This document shows, one piece after another, positions 14,768 to 23,151 of a stretch of 39,530 nt of DNA. The DNA comes from a virus. Both the position numbers and the translations under genes were made by a program. How positions within the stretch are numbered: the stretch's first letter is position 1; each line of letters starts with the position of its first letter. Location: positions 1 through 39,530 of the IMG/VR virus record IMGVR_UViG_3300001041_000036; one strand, written 5' to 3'. The notes beneath the pieces are model-generated. The model had not been told where the DNA came from and searched no databases. It saw nothing but the letters and a program-made list of their open reading frames with translations.

Positions 14768-15433
14768 ATGCCTAAGTGTAAATATTGCGGAATCCAAATC
14801 CCAAATGGAAGAAAGTTAAGGAACCAACATGAACAGAATTGTGAAAGGAAAGTCAAGATTGAGGATTGGCAGAAAAGAGTAGCGGAAAGCGAAGGTAAAA
14901 CCTTTTGGTATGTGGATACTAATAAGTTTGTTCTCAAGGCTTGCGTTCTAAGTAATCACTATAAAATGATTAAGTTTTTTATAAATGGAGAATTAGACAA
15001 ATGGTCACAAAGTGTATGCGAAAAAGATTTATTCAGTAGCGAATCGGGGGCTCAGACAAGACTAGATTATTTAAAGAACCTGTATCTAGGGACATTTAAG
15101 TATAAGCCGTATATGAGGGAAGAGATGCTCGTCGATCATCTAGGGGAACTGAAACACATTGAAAATGCAATAACCGAAAGATTAGAAGGCTTCCCCAATT
15201 TTACAGGCATTGACTTCTGTAATGTTGGCGCACGAGGTATTCAGATACGTGGTCATCACCGACAAATTAAGGGTTACACATATGGTTCCCAGCCCACGAT
15301 AGAATATGACTTTTCTAATTACCTGGATACTGTGGATGAGTTCGTGGCAATGTGGGAAAAGAGCGATATTCCCGAAAGGATACACAGAGAGCTAAGTATG
15401 ATTGCTGAAGGCAAAAAATACGGGTGGGATTGA
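14768..15433 (+). CDS. Hypothetical protein with N-terminal zinc finger
   Basis: 221 residues, AAGGGAGGAT site. N-terminal CKYCG ... H ... C (residues 4-25) looks like a C2HC finger; the remainder is a mixed alpha/beta region with no recognised motif (DFCNVGARGIQIRGHH). Directly follows the pentapeptide gene. Confidence 0.6.
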   Translation: MPKCKYCGIQIPNGRKLRNQHEQNCERKVKIEDWQKRVAESEGKTFWYVDTNKFVLKACVLSNHYKMIKFFINGELDKWSQSVCEKDLFSSESGAQTRLDYLKNLYLGTFKYKPYMREEMLVDHLGELKHIENAITERLEGFPNFTGIDFCNVGARGIQIRGHHRQIKGYTYGSQPTIEYDFSNYLDTVDEFVAMWEKSDIPERIHRELSMIAEGKKYGWD

Positions 15434-15478
15434 AGTAAATGAGTGATTCCGATTCACCATACGAAAGGAGCAAGCCTA

Positions 15479-15625
15479 TTGCGTAAAGATCAAGCCAGAA
15501 GGCTAAAATTCCAAGAGGCTCAACGCATCCAATCGAAGTTTATTTCAAGTTTTAAGGATGTTCTGAAGCCGGTGCAGTTAACTGAGGGTCAGTTGAGAGT
15601 CTTTACATCCAAACTTATTAAGTAG
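15479..15625 (+). CDS. Hypothetical small basic protein
   Basis: 48 residues from TTG with AAAGGAG 8 bases upstream. Basic, helical (KDQARRLKFQEAQRIQSKF). A 15-codon reading frame starting at the ATG 15439 ends on its start (TTGCGTAA) and may couple translation. No family recognised. Confidence 0.4.
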   Translation: MRKDQARRLKFQEAQRIQSKFISSFKDVLKPVQLTEGQLRVFTSKLIK

Positions 15626-15637
15626 GGAGGATTCTTT

Positions 15638-15877
15638 ATGGTTAAACAAGCAACCCAAACTTGTCTGTGCGGAAAAGAAGTCAACCTGCCTGACGGTGAA
15701 GTTAAGATAACCTGTTTGTGTTCTCGTGTTTGGGAAATTAGTACAGAAGGAGTACTGTTCACGAATCTGATGTTCCCATTTTGTCAGGGAGAATGTTCTA
15801 GGCGGGATAATGTTCCTATTGTGGCAAAGCGTGAGCGTCCAAGGAATAAGAGGAAGAGGAGGGCGTTGGAATGCTAA
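15638..15877 (+). CDS. Cysteine-rich hypothetical protein
   Basis: 79 residues, GGGAGG site. CLCG, CLC and CQGEC suggest metal binding in the first two thirds; the tail is basic (KRERPRNKRKRR). Overlaps the next gene by 7 bases. Confidence 0.5.
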   Translation: MVKQATQTCLCGKEVNLPDGEVKITCLCSRVWEISTEGVLFTNLMFPFCQGECSRRDNVPIVAKRERPRNKRKRRALEC

Positions 15878-16170
15878 AGAAATTCGCCAAAGCCATCGGC
15901 TACCAAGCATCAAAAATAGGTTGGATCAATCGTGAAATACAAGCCTATAAGATCGAGCAGGAGAAGAAGTCTATCGAGGAACGCATTAAGCGCAATAAGG
16001 CTGATTTCACCGAGTTAATGCGGTGTGGTAATACTGTTCGAGGAGAGGATAAGGATGATGGAAGGATGAAGGCTGTAGTGGTGGATTATGTTGGCAGGGG
16101 GAGAGTTGGGGAGCCGTTTAATCCGGTGTTTACTCGCGAGAACAGTATTTGCATGGGGAGAAAGGAATAA
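15871..16170 (+). CDS. Hypothetical protein
   Basis: 99 residues, AAGAGGAGGG site. Basic helical N-terminal half (EKKSIEERIKRNKADF) and a beta-like C-terminal half (VVVDYVGRGRVGEPF). No family recognised. Immediately before the PAPS-reductase-like gene. Confidence 0.5.
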   Translation: MLKKFAKAIGYQASKIGWINREIQAYKIEQEKKSIEERIKRNKADFTELMRCGNTVRGEDKDDGRMKAVVVDYVGRGRVGEPFNPVFTRENSICMGRKE

Positions 16171-16989
16171 ATGCTAGTTGTAGCTTACGGAGCAGGTACA
16201 GACAGTACCGCAGAGCCAGTGGAAATGGTCAAGAGGGGTATTCTTCCAGACTTAATTCTCTTTGCTGATACAGGGGGGGAGAGGCCCGAAACCTATTGGT
16301 ACATCGTTATGTTTTCATTGTGGTTAGTTGGATATGGATTCCCCCCGATTACGGTTGTTAAAAAGGTAGACCTTCATGGTGAAGTAATGACACTTGAAAC
16401 AAATTGTCTTGAGCAAAACATGCTTCCATCACTAGCTTATGGATTCAAGTCGTGTTCACTAAAATTCAAAGCACAACCGCAGGATAAGTTTTGTAATCAT
16501 CACCCATTGGCGATTGCAACGTGGAAAAGCGGAGAAAAGGTTATCAAAGCAATTGGTTATGAATTCGGAGAGGAACGCAGAGCTAAGGATTACGATGACA
16601 AAAAGTACAGTTTTTGGTATCCGCTTATTGAGTGGGAAATGGACAGGGATGCTTGCGTTAAAACCATAGCCGATGCAGGATTACCGCAACCAGGTAAAAG
16701 CAGTTGTTTTTACTGCCCAAGTATGAAAAAGTCTGAGATTCTAGAACTAAGGGATTCGCATCCTGACTTGCTAAAAAGAGCACTAGACATGGAGTCCAAC
16801 TCAGAGCTTACAACAATACCAGGATTGGGTAGAAGTTATGCCTGGTCAGAATTTATCAATTATACAGAGTACATGGAAAATGAGAAAGCAAATGCTCGAT
16901 GCGGTGAAAAAGCGTTGGGTAACGGTAATTATCAACCCGCAATGTTCGTCGATGTCGTAGACCAAGCGTGTGGATGTTATGACGGATAA
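16171..16989 (+). CDS. PAPS-reductase/ATP-PPase (PP-loop) family protein
   Basis: 272 residues. N-terminal PP-loop variant YGAGTDSTA (residues 5-13) and LILFADTGGERPETY are typical of the phage PAPS-reductase-like family, which adenylates or reduces an unknown substrate. Cysteines CSLKFK and SSCFYCP may bind metal or take part in sulfur chemistry. Members are known in phages and near DNA-modification genes, but the role here is unknown. Ends in CGCYDG. Confidence 0.75.
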   Translation: MLVVAYGAGTDSTAEPVEMVKRGILPDLILFADTGGERPETYWYIVMFSLWLVGYGFPPITVVKKVDLHGEVMTLETNCLEQNMLPSLAYGFKSCSLKFKAQPQDKFCNHHPLAIATWKSGEKVIKAIGYEFGEERRAKDYDDKKYSFWYPLIEWEMDRDACVKTIADAGLPQPGKSSCFYCPSMKKSEILELRDSHPDLLKRALDMESNSELTTIPGLGRSYAWSEFINYTEYMENEKANARCGEKALGNGNYQPAMFVDVVDQACGCYDG

Positions 16990-17011
16990 AAAAGATAAGG
17001 AGCAAAGCAAC

Positions 17012-17425
17012 ATGCGAAAATTAACCAAAGATGAACTCTCTGCCATCCAAGACCTAGAAGATAGCCAACTCATCGAGCAATGGTCAATTGACGGTCACTC
17101 CAACGCACTAAGACGCGTCACGGTCATATCCAAGGTAAATGCTGACTGGGACGAGATAGATGTCTTACTAAATGCAATATTTCCTGAATTAGAATACCGA
17201 GGCAAGGCAGGGATTAGCGTCAAGGATGGTGTTATTTATGAGTGTTTTTCGATAGATGTTGACGGAGAAACGCTGATTAATCTTGTTATTAAGAAAGCAA
17301 TTGGGCAAAAAGAAGAGGCCCTGCTGCAAACAGATGCCCCGACTGACAAAGAAAATACTCAAGGATATTCTACCATATTGGATGATACTTTAGAACTACG
17401 GGGGCCATGTGAATCTTTTGTTTAA
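17012..17425 (+). CDS. Hypothetical protein
   Basis: 137 residues from ATG with ATAAGGAGC upstream; an earlier in-frame ATG at 16979 overlaps the previous gene and has no clear site. Acidic, alpha/beta. No family recognised. Confidence 0.5.
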   Translation: MRKLTKDELSAIQDLEDSQLIEQWSIDGHSNALRRVTVISKVNADWDEIDVLLNAIFPELEYRGKAGISVKDGVIYECFSIDVDGETLINLVIKKAIGQKEEALLQTDAPTDKENTQGYSTILDDTLELRGPCESFV

Positions 17426-17609
17426 AGGCAGAGAATTTTATCGAGAATTTCATGAGCAGAATCACGAACATTCCGAGGAACAGTGTGATGCAGAGGACGA
17501 ATGCGATTGCTGCAAGTGGGATGAGCTATGTACTGGTGGATGTAAATCCGAGATGATTCATACGGCTTGTGGGTATAAATTTGAGAAGAAAGAAGAGGAA
17601 GAAATATGA
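17409..17609 (+). CDS. Cysteine-rich small protein
   Basis: 66 residues from GTG with CGGGGG upstream. Acidic with seven cysteines (CDAEDECDCC, CTGGC, ACGYKF), probably metal binding. It overlaps the genes on both sides, including the SbcC-like ATPase gene (ATGA), so it may act with the recombination module. Confidence 0.5.
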   Translation: MNLLFKGREFYREFHEQNHEHSEEQCDAEDECDCCKWDELCTGGCKSEMIHTACGYKFEKKEEEEI

Positions 17610-19609
17610 AAACAATTAAACTTCAATCGTTATCTCTTAAAGATTTCAAAGGGGTAGAGAATTTTACCCTTGAATTAAACGGAAAAAACGCTGACATTTT
17701 CGGTAAAAATGCAACAGGGAAAAGTACACTTTTTGATAGTAGCCAGTGGCTTCTTTTCGGGAAAGATTCATCAGGTCGCGCAGACTATCAGATAAAACCG
17801 CAGGATGAGGACGGAAACGAGATCCATCGCTTGGATTGCATTGTCGAAGGAGTTTTCCTTGTTGATAATAATAAGCTCAAGCTCAAGCGTCAACTCTCTG
17901 AAAAATGGGTGAAGAAACAGGGAACCCAAGTGAAAGAGTTTACTGGCAATGAAACAAAATATTGGGTCAACGATGTCCCGGTAAAAGCCAAAGACTATAC
18001 TCTTGAAATCAACATGCTCATAAAGGAAAATATCTTCAAACTCCTGACAAATCCCCTCTTTTTTAATACCAATGAGAAGGGATTTGGATGGCAGGAACGG
18101 AGAAAGATTCTGTTTGAGATATGCGGTGATGTGTCGGATTCGGACGTTATTGATTCGCTAGTTTCCGTAGGCGACAAAAGTATGTTGGATTTACAAATGG
18201 TCATTAACTCCGGCAGGACAATTGAACAACACAAATTAGTAGTTTCGGAGAAGATTAAAAGCACTAAATCCCAAATGGATGGGATACCATCACGGATCAA
18301 TGAGCAACAACGAAATATCACAGAAGATGTCACTGACTACACAGCAATAGAAACCTCGCTACAAGCCCATGGAGACACTTTGCAAGCGATTGAATTAGAA
18401 CTAGCTATGAACGCCAAGGGGGCTAGTTTATACCGCCAGAAACAGCAACAGGCGTATAAGTTGCAGGGCGAATTGGATGCTCGAAAAAAGGATCTCGATA
18501 ACTACTCTTTGTCTGGACTAAAAAAGGCAATTGAGGAAAAATCGCAACTCGAAGGTGAGAGATACCTTATATCCACAGAGGTTAAGAAGTTGGGTTCTAA
18601 TTCCGAATTAAGGTCCATGGAGCTAGAAAATATAGAAAAGTTAATTATCGAACTCCGTAAAACATGGGCAGAGGAAAACGCCAAACAATTCATTGCCCCT
18701 GATGGGTTTAGCTGCCCAACTTGCGAACAATCACTACCCGAAGGTAAGGCGCAAGAGAAGATTGATAAGTTAAAGGAAAACTTTGACAAGAATAAAAATC
18801 AGGTTATCTCCGGTGTTCGTAAACAGGGTACAGATGCAGGAAGTAGAGCTGAATTCCTTAATAAAGAGAAAACGTTAGATGCTGAGATTTTAACCAAACA
18901 CGAAACTAGATTAACTCAAATATACGAGAGAATTGTCGAGTTAGAAAATGACATAGAGCGCGAGAAAACTGAACACGGCAACGGATACAACTATTCTCTT
19001 GATTTGAAATATTCAAGTCTGACTGACGAACTCCAAGCCTTGCAAGTCGAACTTGACAAGCCTATCGAAGATACAACTTCCGACCTTCTGTATAAAAAGC
19101 AAGAAACAGCTTCCTTAATCGAATGGCTAAACAGAACACTCAACCAAAAGGAAGTTATCGAAAAAGCAAAACTTCGTATCGAAGAACTCAAGGCAGAAGA
19201 AAGCAAATTAGCTGCCGAAATAAACAGCTATGAGCGTCAAGACTATCTAATTAAGCAATTCACAACTGCAAAGGTCAAGATACTTGAGGATTCGATTAAC
19301 AACCGGTTTAAGACGGTTAAATTCAAGCTATTCGACACGCTGAATGATGGGACGGAAAAAGAAGTCTGCCGTACGTTAGTTAATACGAATGGCGTTTGGG
19401 TTGAATTTGATGGGGCGAATAACGGTGGCAAAATTGTAGCTGGTCTTTCGATTATTGAAATGTTGTCGGAATACTACGGGGTATCCTGCCCGATTTTCAT
19501 TGATAATTTTGAGTCAGTCACGGGTACTGTGGATGTAAACTCGCAAGTTATTAAGCTCATTGTGAGTGCGGAAGATGAAAAATTAAGAGTAGTGGGGAAT
19601 AAAGCATGA
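17606..19609 (+). CDS. SbcC/Rad50-like AAA ATPase
   Basis: 667 residues. Walker A GKNATGKST at residues 33-41, long coiled coils, a zinc-hook-like CPTC near residue 370, and a C-terminal ATPase half with the Walker B-like CPIFIDNFESV near 630. This is the domain order of SbcC/Rad50-type SMC-like ATPases. Directly followed (ATGA) by RecT and then a metallo-beta-lactamase-fold protein, a known phage recombination arrangement in which the ATPase is thought to replace or support an exonuclease. Substrate: DNA ends (inferred). Confidence 0.85.
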   Translation: MKTIKLQSLSLKDFKGVENFTLELNGKNADIFGKNATGKSTLFDSSQWLLFGKDSSGRADYQIKPQDEDGNEIHRLDCIVEGVFLVDNNKLKLKRQLSEKWVKKQGTQVKEFTGNETKYWVNDVPVKAKDYTLEINMLIKENIFKLLTNPLFFNTNEKGFGWQERRKILFEICGDVSDSDVIDSLVSVGDKSMLDLQMVINSGRTIEQHKLVVSEKIKSTKSQMDGIPSRINEQQRNITEDVTDYTAIETSLQAHGDTLQAIELELAMNAKGASLYRQKQQQAYKLQGELDARKKDLDNYSLSGLKKAIEEKSQLEGERYLISTEVKKLGSNSELRSMELENIEKLIIELRKTWAEENAKQFIAPDGFSCPTCEQSLPEGKAQEKIDKLKENFDKNKNQVISGVRKQGTDAGSRAEFLNKEKTLDAEILTKHETRLTQIYERIVELENDIEREKTEHGNGYNYSLDLKYSSLTDELQALQVELDKPIEDTTSDLLYKKQETASLIEWLNRTLNQKEVIEKAKLRIEELKAEESKLAAEINSYERQDYLIKQFTTAKVKILEDSINNRFKTVKFKLFDTLNDGTEKEVCRTLVNTNGVWVEFDGANNGGKIVAGLSIIEMLSEYYGVSCPIFIDNFESVTGTVDVNSQVIKLIVSAEDEKLRVVGNKA

Positions 19610-20613
19610 CAACAGATATAGCGATAAATGAACAAACCATGGCAGAACGATTTATGGGCAAGGTAACGGAATTATTTCAAGGAAGCGTAGGGGAGATTGT
19701 CCTAACTAATTTCCAAAAACGTCTGATCCAAAACTATTTCATCGTTGCCGATATGACCCTTAAAACTGCTGAAGAGAAGCGTAAAAAGAAAACCAAGAAC
19801 CAGGACCCCTTGCCTATTGTTTGGGCAAATATCGATATGGAGGAACTTTCCCAAAACGTTGTAGCTGCCGCGAGGATTGGTTGGGACCCGCAACAGGACA
19901 ACCATGTCAGTCTTATCCCATTTAAGAAGAATGGCGTGGCTAAATATGGATTAACCTTTATGCCTGGGTATCGAGGAATTGAACTAAAGGCAGTTAAATA
20001 CGGCCTAGATGCTCCAAATGTTATTGTTGAACTCGTTTACTCTACCGACAAATTCAAATCTATCAAAAAGAGTCACACCAATAAGGTTGAGTTTTATGAG
20101 TTTGAAATTACCAACGACTTTGACCGGGGCCAGTTAGTGGGTGGGTTTTATTACCACTCATTCCCTGATAATCCAGAGAAAAATAAGCTTGTTGTTTTAT
20201 CGATAAAGGACATCGAAAAAAGAAAGCCCAAGTATGCCTCAGTTGAATTTTGGGGTGGGGAAAAGGACGTTTGGGATAACGGTAAAAAAGTCGGCAGGGA
20301 AACCATAGAGGGATGGCACGACAAGATGTGCTATAAGACAATTTACCGGGCCGCCTATAAAGACATCACAATCGACAGTCAAAAGATTGATGACGATTAT
20401 ATGCGACTAAATCAACTTGAAAACGAATTCAAAGAGGCCGAAGTAGAACAAACGATTGTGGAAAACGCTAACAATGGCAATGTTGTTGATATCGTATCCG
20501 AAGACGTTCCGAACGACCACGAAAATGAAGAAGGTATTACTGATGCTGAGATAGTTGAGATGGATAAGTTGGCTGAAGAGTTGAACAATCCACCAACAGG
20601 GCCGGGATTCTAG
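19606..20613 (+). CDS. recT: RecT single-strand annealing protein
   Basis: 335 residues. FQKRLIQNYFIVADMTLK, AARIGWDPQQDNHVSLIPF, MPGYRGIELKAVKYG and WHDKMCYKTIYRAAYK follow the RecT family order. RecT anneals complementary single strands and drives phage recombination. The C-terminal ~60 residues are acidic and probably disordered. Translationally coupled to the SbcC-like gene. Confidence 0.92.
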   Translation: MTTDIAINEQTMAERFMGKVTELFQGSVGEIVLTNFQKRLIQNYFIVADMTLKTAEEKRKKKTKNQDPLPIVWANIDMEELSQNVVAAARIGWDPQQDNHVSLIPFKKNGVAKYGLTFMPGYRGIELKAVKYGLDAPNVIVELVYSTDKFKSIKKSHTNKVEFYEFEITNDFDRGQLVGGFYYHSFPDNPEKNKLVVLSIKDIEKRKPKYASVEFWGGEKDVWDNGKKVGRETIEGWHDKMCYKTIYRAAYKDITIDSQKIDDDYMRLNQLENEFKEAEVEQTIVENANNGNVVDIVSEDVPNDHENEEGITDAEIVEMDKLAEELNNPPTGPGF

Positions 20614-20614
20614 T

Positions 20615-21358
20615 ATGAATCTAAAAGTAATTGGTTCGGGGAGTAAGGGTAATTCCTATCTCCTCGAAGCCCCTACCGGAACTCTAATTCTAGATGCAGG
20701 AATGAAATATAAAGACATACAGAAAGCTCTAGGATTTGATTTAAGCCGTGTTTATGGATGCCTAGTAACCCACGAACACAAAGATCACTCGAAGGCCGTT
20801 AAAGGGCTTACTCTTTCTAGTATTGATTGTTATATGTCCATGGGGACTCTAAAAACAATGGAATCCCTAAATACTCATAGGTTGATGCCTGTTATTTCGG
20901 GAATGCAATTTGACGTTGGAGATTTTACGATTCTCCCCTTCGATACCGAGCATGATTGCGCTCAACCACTTGGATATTTAATTCAGTACAGACCAACGGG
21001 TGAAAAACTACTTTTTGCAACAGATACGTACTTCATAAGAAATCGCTTCAATGGATTAAATTATGTGCTAGTTGAATGTAACTACTGCAAAGACACATTA
21101 GATGCAAATATTGAATCAGGATACATTCAATCTAGTATGAAAAACCGTCTATTGGAAAGCCATTTTTCACTGGAACACGTCAAGGAGTTCTTATCCGCTA
21201 ATGATTTGTCAAAGGTAAAAAAAATAGTTTTACTTCATTTATCCTCAGTTAACTCGGACGCAGAAAGAATGGTCAGGGAAATAACGGAGTTAACGGGTAA
21301 GGATACGGAGATTGCTGAAGCTGGAAAAAACATACCGTTGGAACAATTTACGTTCTGA
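20615..21358 (+). CDS. Metallo-beta-lactamase-fold hydrolase (YycJ-like)
   Basis: 247 residues. SGSKGNSYLLE at the N-terminus, zinc motif THEHKDH at residues 52-58, then DTEHDCAQPLGYLI, FATDT and a late ESHFS/LLHLSS. This matches MBL-fold proteins of the YycJ type, putative DNA exonucleases. In phages such genes often accompany RecT, so it is the likely exonuclease partner (inferred from context). Confidence 0.85.
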   Translation: MNLKVIGSGSKGNSYLLEAPTGTLILDAGMKYKDIQKALGFDLSRVYGCLVTHEHKDHSKAVKGLTLSSIDCYMSMGTLKTMESLNTHRLMPVISGMQFDVGDFTILPFDTEHDCAQPLGYLIQYRPTGEKLLFATDTYFIRNRFNGLNYVLVECNYCKDTLDANIESGYIQSSMKNRLLESHFSLEHVKEFLSANDLSKVKKIVLLHLSSVNSDAERMVREITELTGKDTEIAEAGKNIPLEQFTF

Positions 21359-21374
21359 TTAGGGAGGCGGGATT

Positions 21375-21535
21375 ATGAAACATTGAACTGTTCGGAGTGC
21401 GGGATCAAAACATCTCGCATAAACGCGCATCATCCAGATTACAGTAAACCTCTCGATGTTAAGTGGCTTTGCCCACTGTGCCACAGGGATAAACACAGGA
21501 CATACCCAAGAAGCAACCGTAAATTGACTCAATAA
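21375..21535 (+). pseudogene. HNH-like zinc-finger gene with frameshift at the start
   Basis: An ATG at 21375 with AGGGAGG (spacing 7) reads only MKH before TGA. One base out of frame is a 50-codon stretch [33 protein letters not shown], the recognisable HNH-type zinc finger of small phage proteins. One more A in the AAA run would give [10 protein letters not shown]. Translation from TTG 21383 would keep the domain but with poor site spacing. Either a real lesion, a weak start, or a homopolymer sequencing error. Confidence 0.6.
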
Positions 21536-21555
21536 CCATTTTAAGGAGGAGCCAA

Positions 21556-21777
21556 ATGCAAAACACAGCAACGCAAATAGATCCCATCCTATTCACAGAA
21601 CTCTACATGTCCGGCCTAAACGACATCGAAGTCGGCAAAATCATAGGCTGCGGTAAATCCCGGATTCAGAAAGAGCGCAACGAGTTAGACTTACCGCCGA
21701 ACAAGGATATTTTTGCATGGCAAAAGGGTCTAGATAATGCCGAATTAGCGAAGATACCTGCTAAATATCGGAGGTAG
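21556..21777 (+). CDS. Small HTH protein
   Basis: 73 residues, AAGGAGGAGCC site. HTH pattern DPILFTELYMSGLNDIEVGK, then IIGCGKSRIQKERNELDLP, similar in layout to the N-terminus of the protein at 25370. Probably DNA binding. Followed by the first modular-repeat protein, as the second such HTH gene is preceded by the other one. Confidence 0.6.
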   Translation: MQNTATQIDPILFTELYMSGLNDIEVGKIIGCGKSRIQKERNELDLPPNKDIFAWQKGLDNAELAKIPAKYRR

Positions 21778-21779
21778 TT

Positions 21780-22247
21780 ATGGCTTATCAGTATTGGATA
21801 ACTCCCGAACATTACTCTATAGCAGAAGAAAATGGCATAAGTACAAACACTCTAGAAAAGAGAGTTCGGGACAGAGCGTGGCCGATAAAAGAAGCCATAA
21901 CTACCCCTCCAAAAAAACGCAATTTATACACAGAATGGGTTGTATTAGCTAAGACAAATGGGATAGGCAAGAGAACATTCGAGACAAGAATTTACAGGCA
22001 TGGATGGACCCCTGAGAAGGCAGCAACTACGCCTGTACTTGATCCAAGGAACAACATGAAAGTGGTCGGAGAAGCAAATCGAAAGCATCAGAAAAAATAT
22101 GAGGAATTGGCACTCAGGAACGGTATTTGTCGCAGAACTTTTTTAAGCAGAGTGCTTAGGAAATGGAGTCTTGAGGATGCGGCAACTAGGACGGTGGAAA
22201 CTAATCGTTGGCATAGCGATAAAAAGAAGGAGATGGAGAAGAAGTGA
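21780..22247 (+). CDS. Modular HTH-repeat protein A
   Basis: 155 residues consisting almost only of three related units of ~45 residues: AEENGISTNTLEKRVRDRAW, AKTNGIGKRTFETRIYRHGW and ALRNGICRRTFLSRVLRKW, each followed by a K/E-A-A-T-x-P tail. The units look like nuclease-associated modular DNA-binding domains, but no nuclease domain is attached. Paralogue of 24932-25357. Likely a standalone sequence-specific DNA binder (inference). Confidence 0.6.
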   Translation: MAYQYWITPEHYSIAEENGISTNTLEKRVRDRAWPIKEAITTPPKKRNLYTEWVVLAKTNGIGKRTFETRIYRHGWTPEKAATTPVLDPRNNMKVVGEANRKHQKKYEELALRNGICRRTFLSRVLRKWSLEDAATRTVETNRWHSDKKKEMEKK

Positions 22248-22504
22248 AGCCAATAGGAATCTCAGTAACAATGGACTCTTTCGGGAGGATTACGATACCC
22301 AAGCCATTGCGGTTAACGATGGGATATGACACTACGACACCGCTAGAAATGGTGTCAGATGGAAAAGGTTTGAGGATACAGAAGCACTCGATAGAGTGTA
22401 TGTTTTGCGGATCTGATATTAAGGTTGTCGCGTGGCATGGGGATATGGTTTGCAGAGCATGTTCCTCTGATATTTTGGCGAAGAGTGTGAAGGAGGGTGT
22501 TTAG
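22244..22504 (+). CDS. AbrB/SpoVT-type DNA-binding protein with zinc ribbon
   Basis: 86 residues from GTG. VTMDSFGRITIPKPLRLTMG is the swapped-hairpin AbrB/SpoVT N-terminal DNA-binding motif (residues 8-27), followed by CMFCG...CRAC, a zinc ribbon. AbrB-type proteins bind DNA as dimers and act as transition regulators or antitoxins. No toxin partner is evident next to it. Confidence 0.75.
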   Translation: MKPIGISVTMDSFGRITIPKPLRLTMGYDTTTPLEMVSDGKGLRIQKHSIECMFCGSDIKVVAWHGDMVCRACSSDILAKSVKEGV

Positions 22505-22506
22505 GG

Positions 22507-22818
22507 ATGAAGACTGGTGAAATGTACACATATGCGTTAGCTAATCCTAATGCTAAATTTTATAGAACCAACTTAAATAATGCTGTTTATAAATTCCTTA
22601 ATGGGCACTTAGTTTATTCCGATAACGATAAGTTTTCATGTGAAGTTCCGAAACTTGATGAAGATTGGGAATTATTTCGCGAGTCAGTTGATTTCATGAC
22701 CGCCGTGAATAGCGGGAAGAGGATAAGGCCAGTCGATCATACCATTGACGGTTTCCTTAGATTCACGGAATGGGATCTCAGCCTTAAAATGATCAACGGC
22801 CTATGGCTAGTCGAGTAG
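22507..22818 (+). CDS. Hypothetical phage protein
   Basis: 103 residues. MKTGEMYTYALANPNAKFYR and DWELFRESVDFMTAVNSGK, then a TEWDLSLKMINGLW end, resemble a beta-rich Bacillota phage protein of unknown function (from memory). Last gene before a convergent unit. Confidence 0.55.
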   Translation: MKTGEMYTYALANPNAKFYRTNLNNAVYKFLNGHLVYSDNDKFSCEVPKLDEDWELFRESVDFMTAVNSGKRIRPVDHTIDGFLRFTEWDLSLKMINGLWLVE

Positions 22819-22835
22819 ATCATGCAAAGAAATAA

Positions 22836-22858
22836 GGCAGAGATCAATCATCTCTGCC
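22836..22858 (-). terminator. Terminator of the RHH gene
   Basis: GGCAGAGAT and ATCTCTGCC form a perfect 9-bp stem with a 5-base loop; on the minus strand TTATTTCTTT follows. The stem overlaps the stop codon of the RHH gene. It may also slow rightward transcription. Confidence 0.8.
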
Positions 22859-23026
22859 GACTGAATCCTTATTTTTCCAATATGTCTTTAATCCAAGTTC
22901 TATTAGATCACGGATAGCAACGGACTTTGGCGGTAATGTCCCGACATCCTTGCGGTATTTATCTATCTCTGACGCTAAGGGTTCCGGTAGCACGAAATTG
23001 AAGCGATATAGCTTATCATTTGCCAT
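22844..23026 (-). CDS. Ribbon-helix-helix regulator
   Basis: 60 residues, AGGGAGGATG site. Beta strand KLYRFNFVLP, helices EPLASEIDKYRKDVG and SVAIRDLIELGLKTYWK fit the RHH fold. It is divergent from a DUF559 nuclease gene, and both promoters lie within one long inverted repeat, so it very likely represses both genes. Confidence 0.7.
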   Translation of the reverse strand: MANDKLYRFNFVLPEPLASEIDKYRKDVGTLPPKSVAIRDLIELGLKTYWKNKDSVGRDD

Positions 23027-23059
23027 ATTTTATCATCCTCCCTAAAGTTATATGTTACT

Positions 23060-23130
23060 TATTATAACACAAGTTAAGTTTATTATGCACCATGTTAAAT
23101 TATACAAACGACACAACTTGTGTTATAATA
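23060..23130. promoter_or_regulatory. Divergent promoters inside a 16-bp inverted repeat
   Basis: TATTATAACACAAGTT (23060-23075) and AACTTGTGTTATAATA (23115-23130) are perfect inverted copies separated by 39 bases. Each arm holds an outward-facing extended -10 TGTTATAAT: minus-strand ATTATA at 23061-23066, plus-strand TATAAT at 23124-23129 (with TATACA 17 bases upstream). The arms are probably operators for the RHH protein. Confidence 0.75.
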
Positions 23131-23151
23131 TAGGAGAGGAGTGATGTAGGG

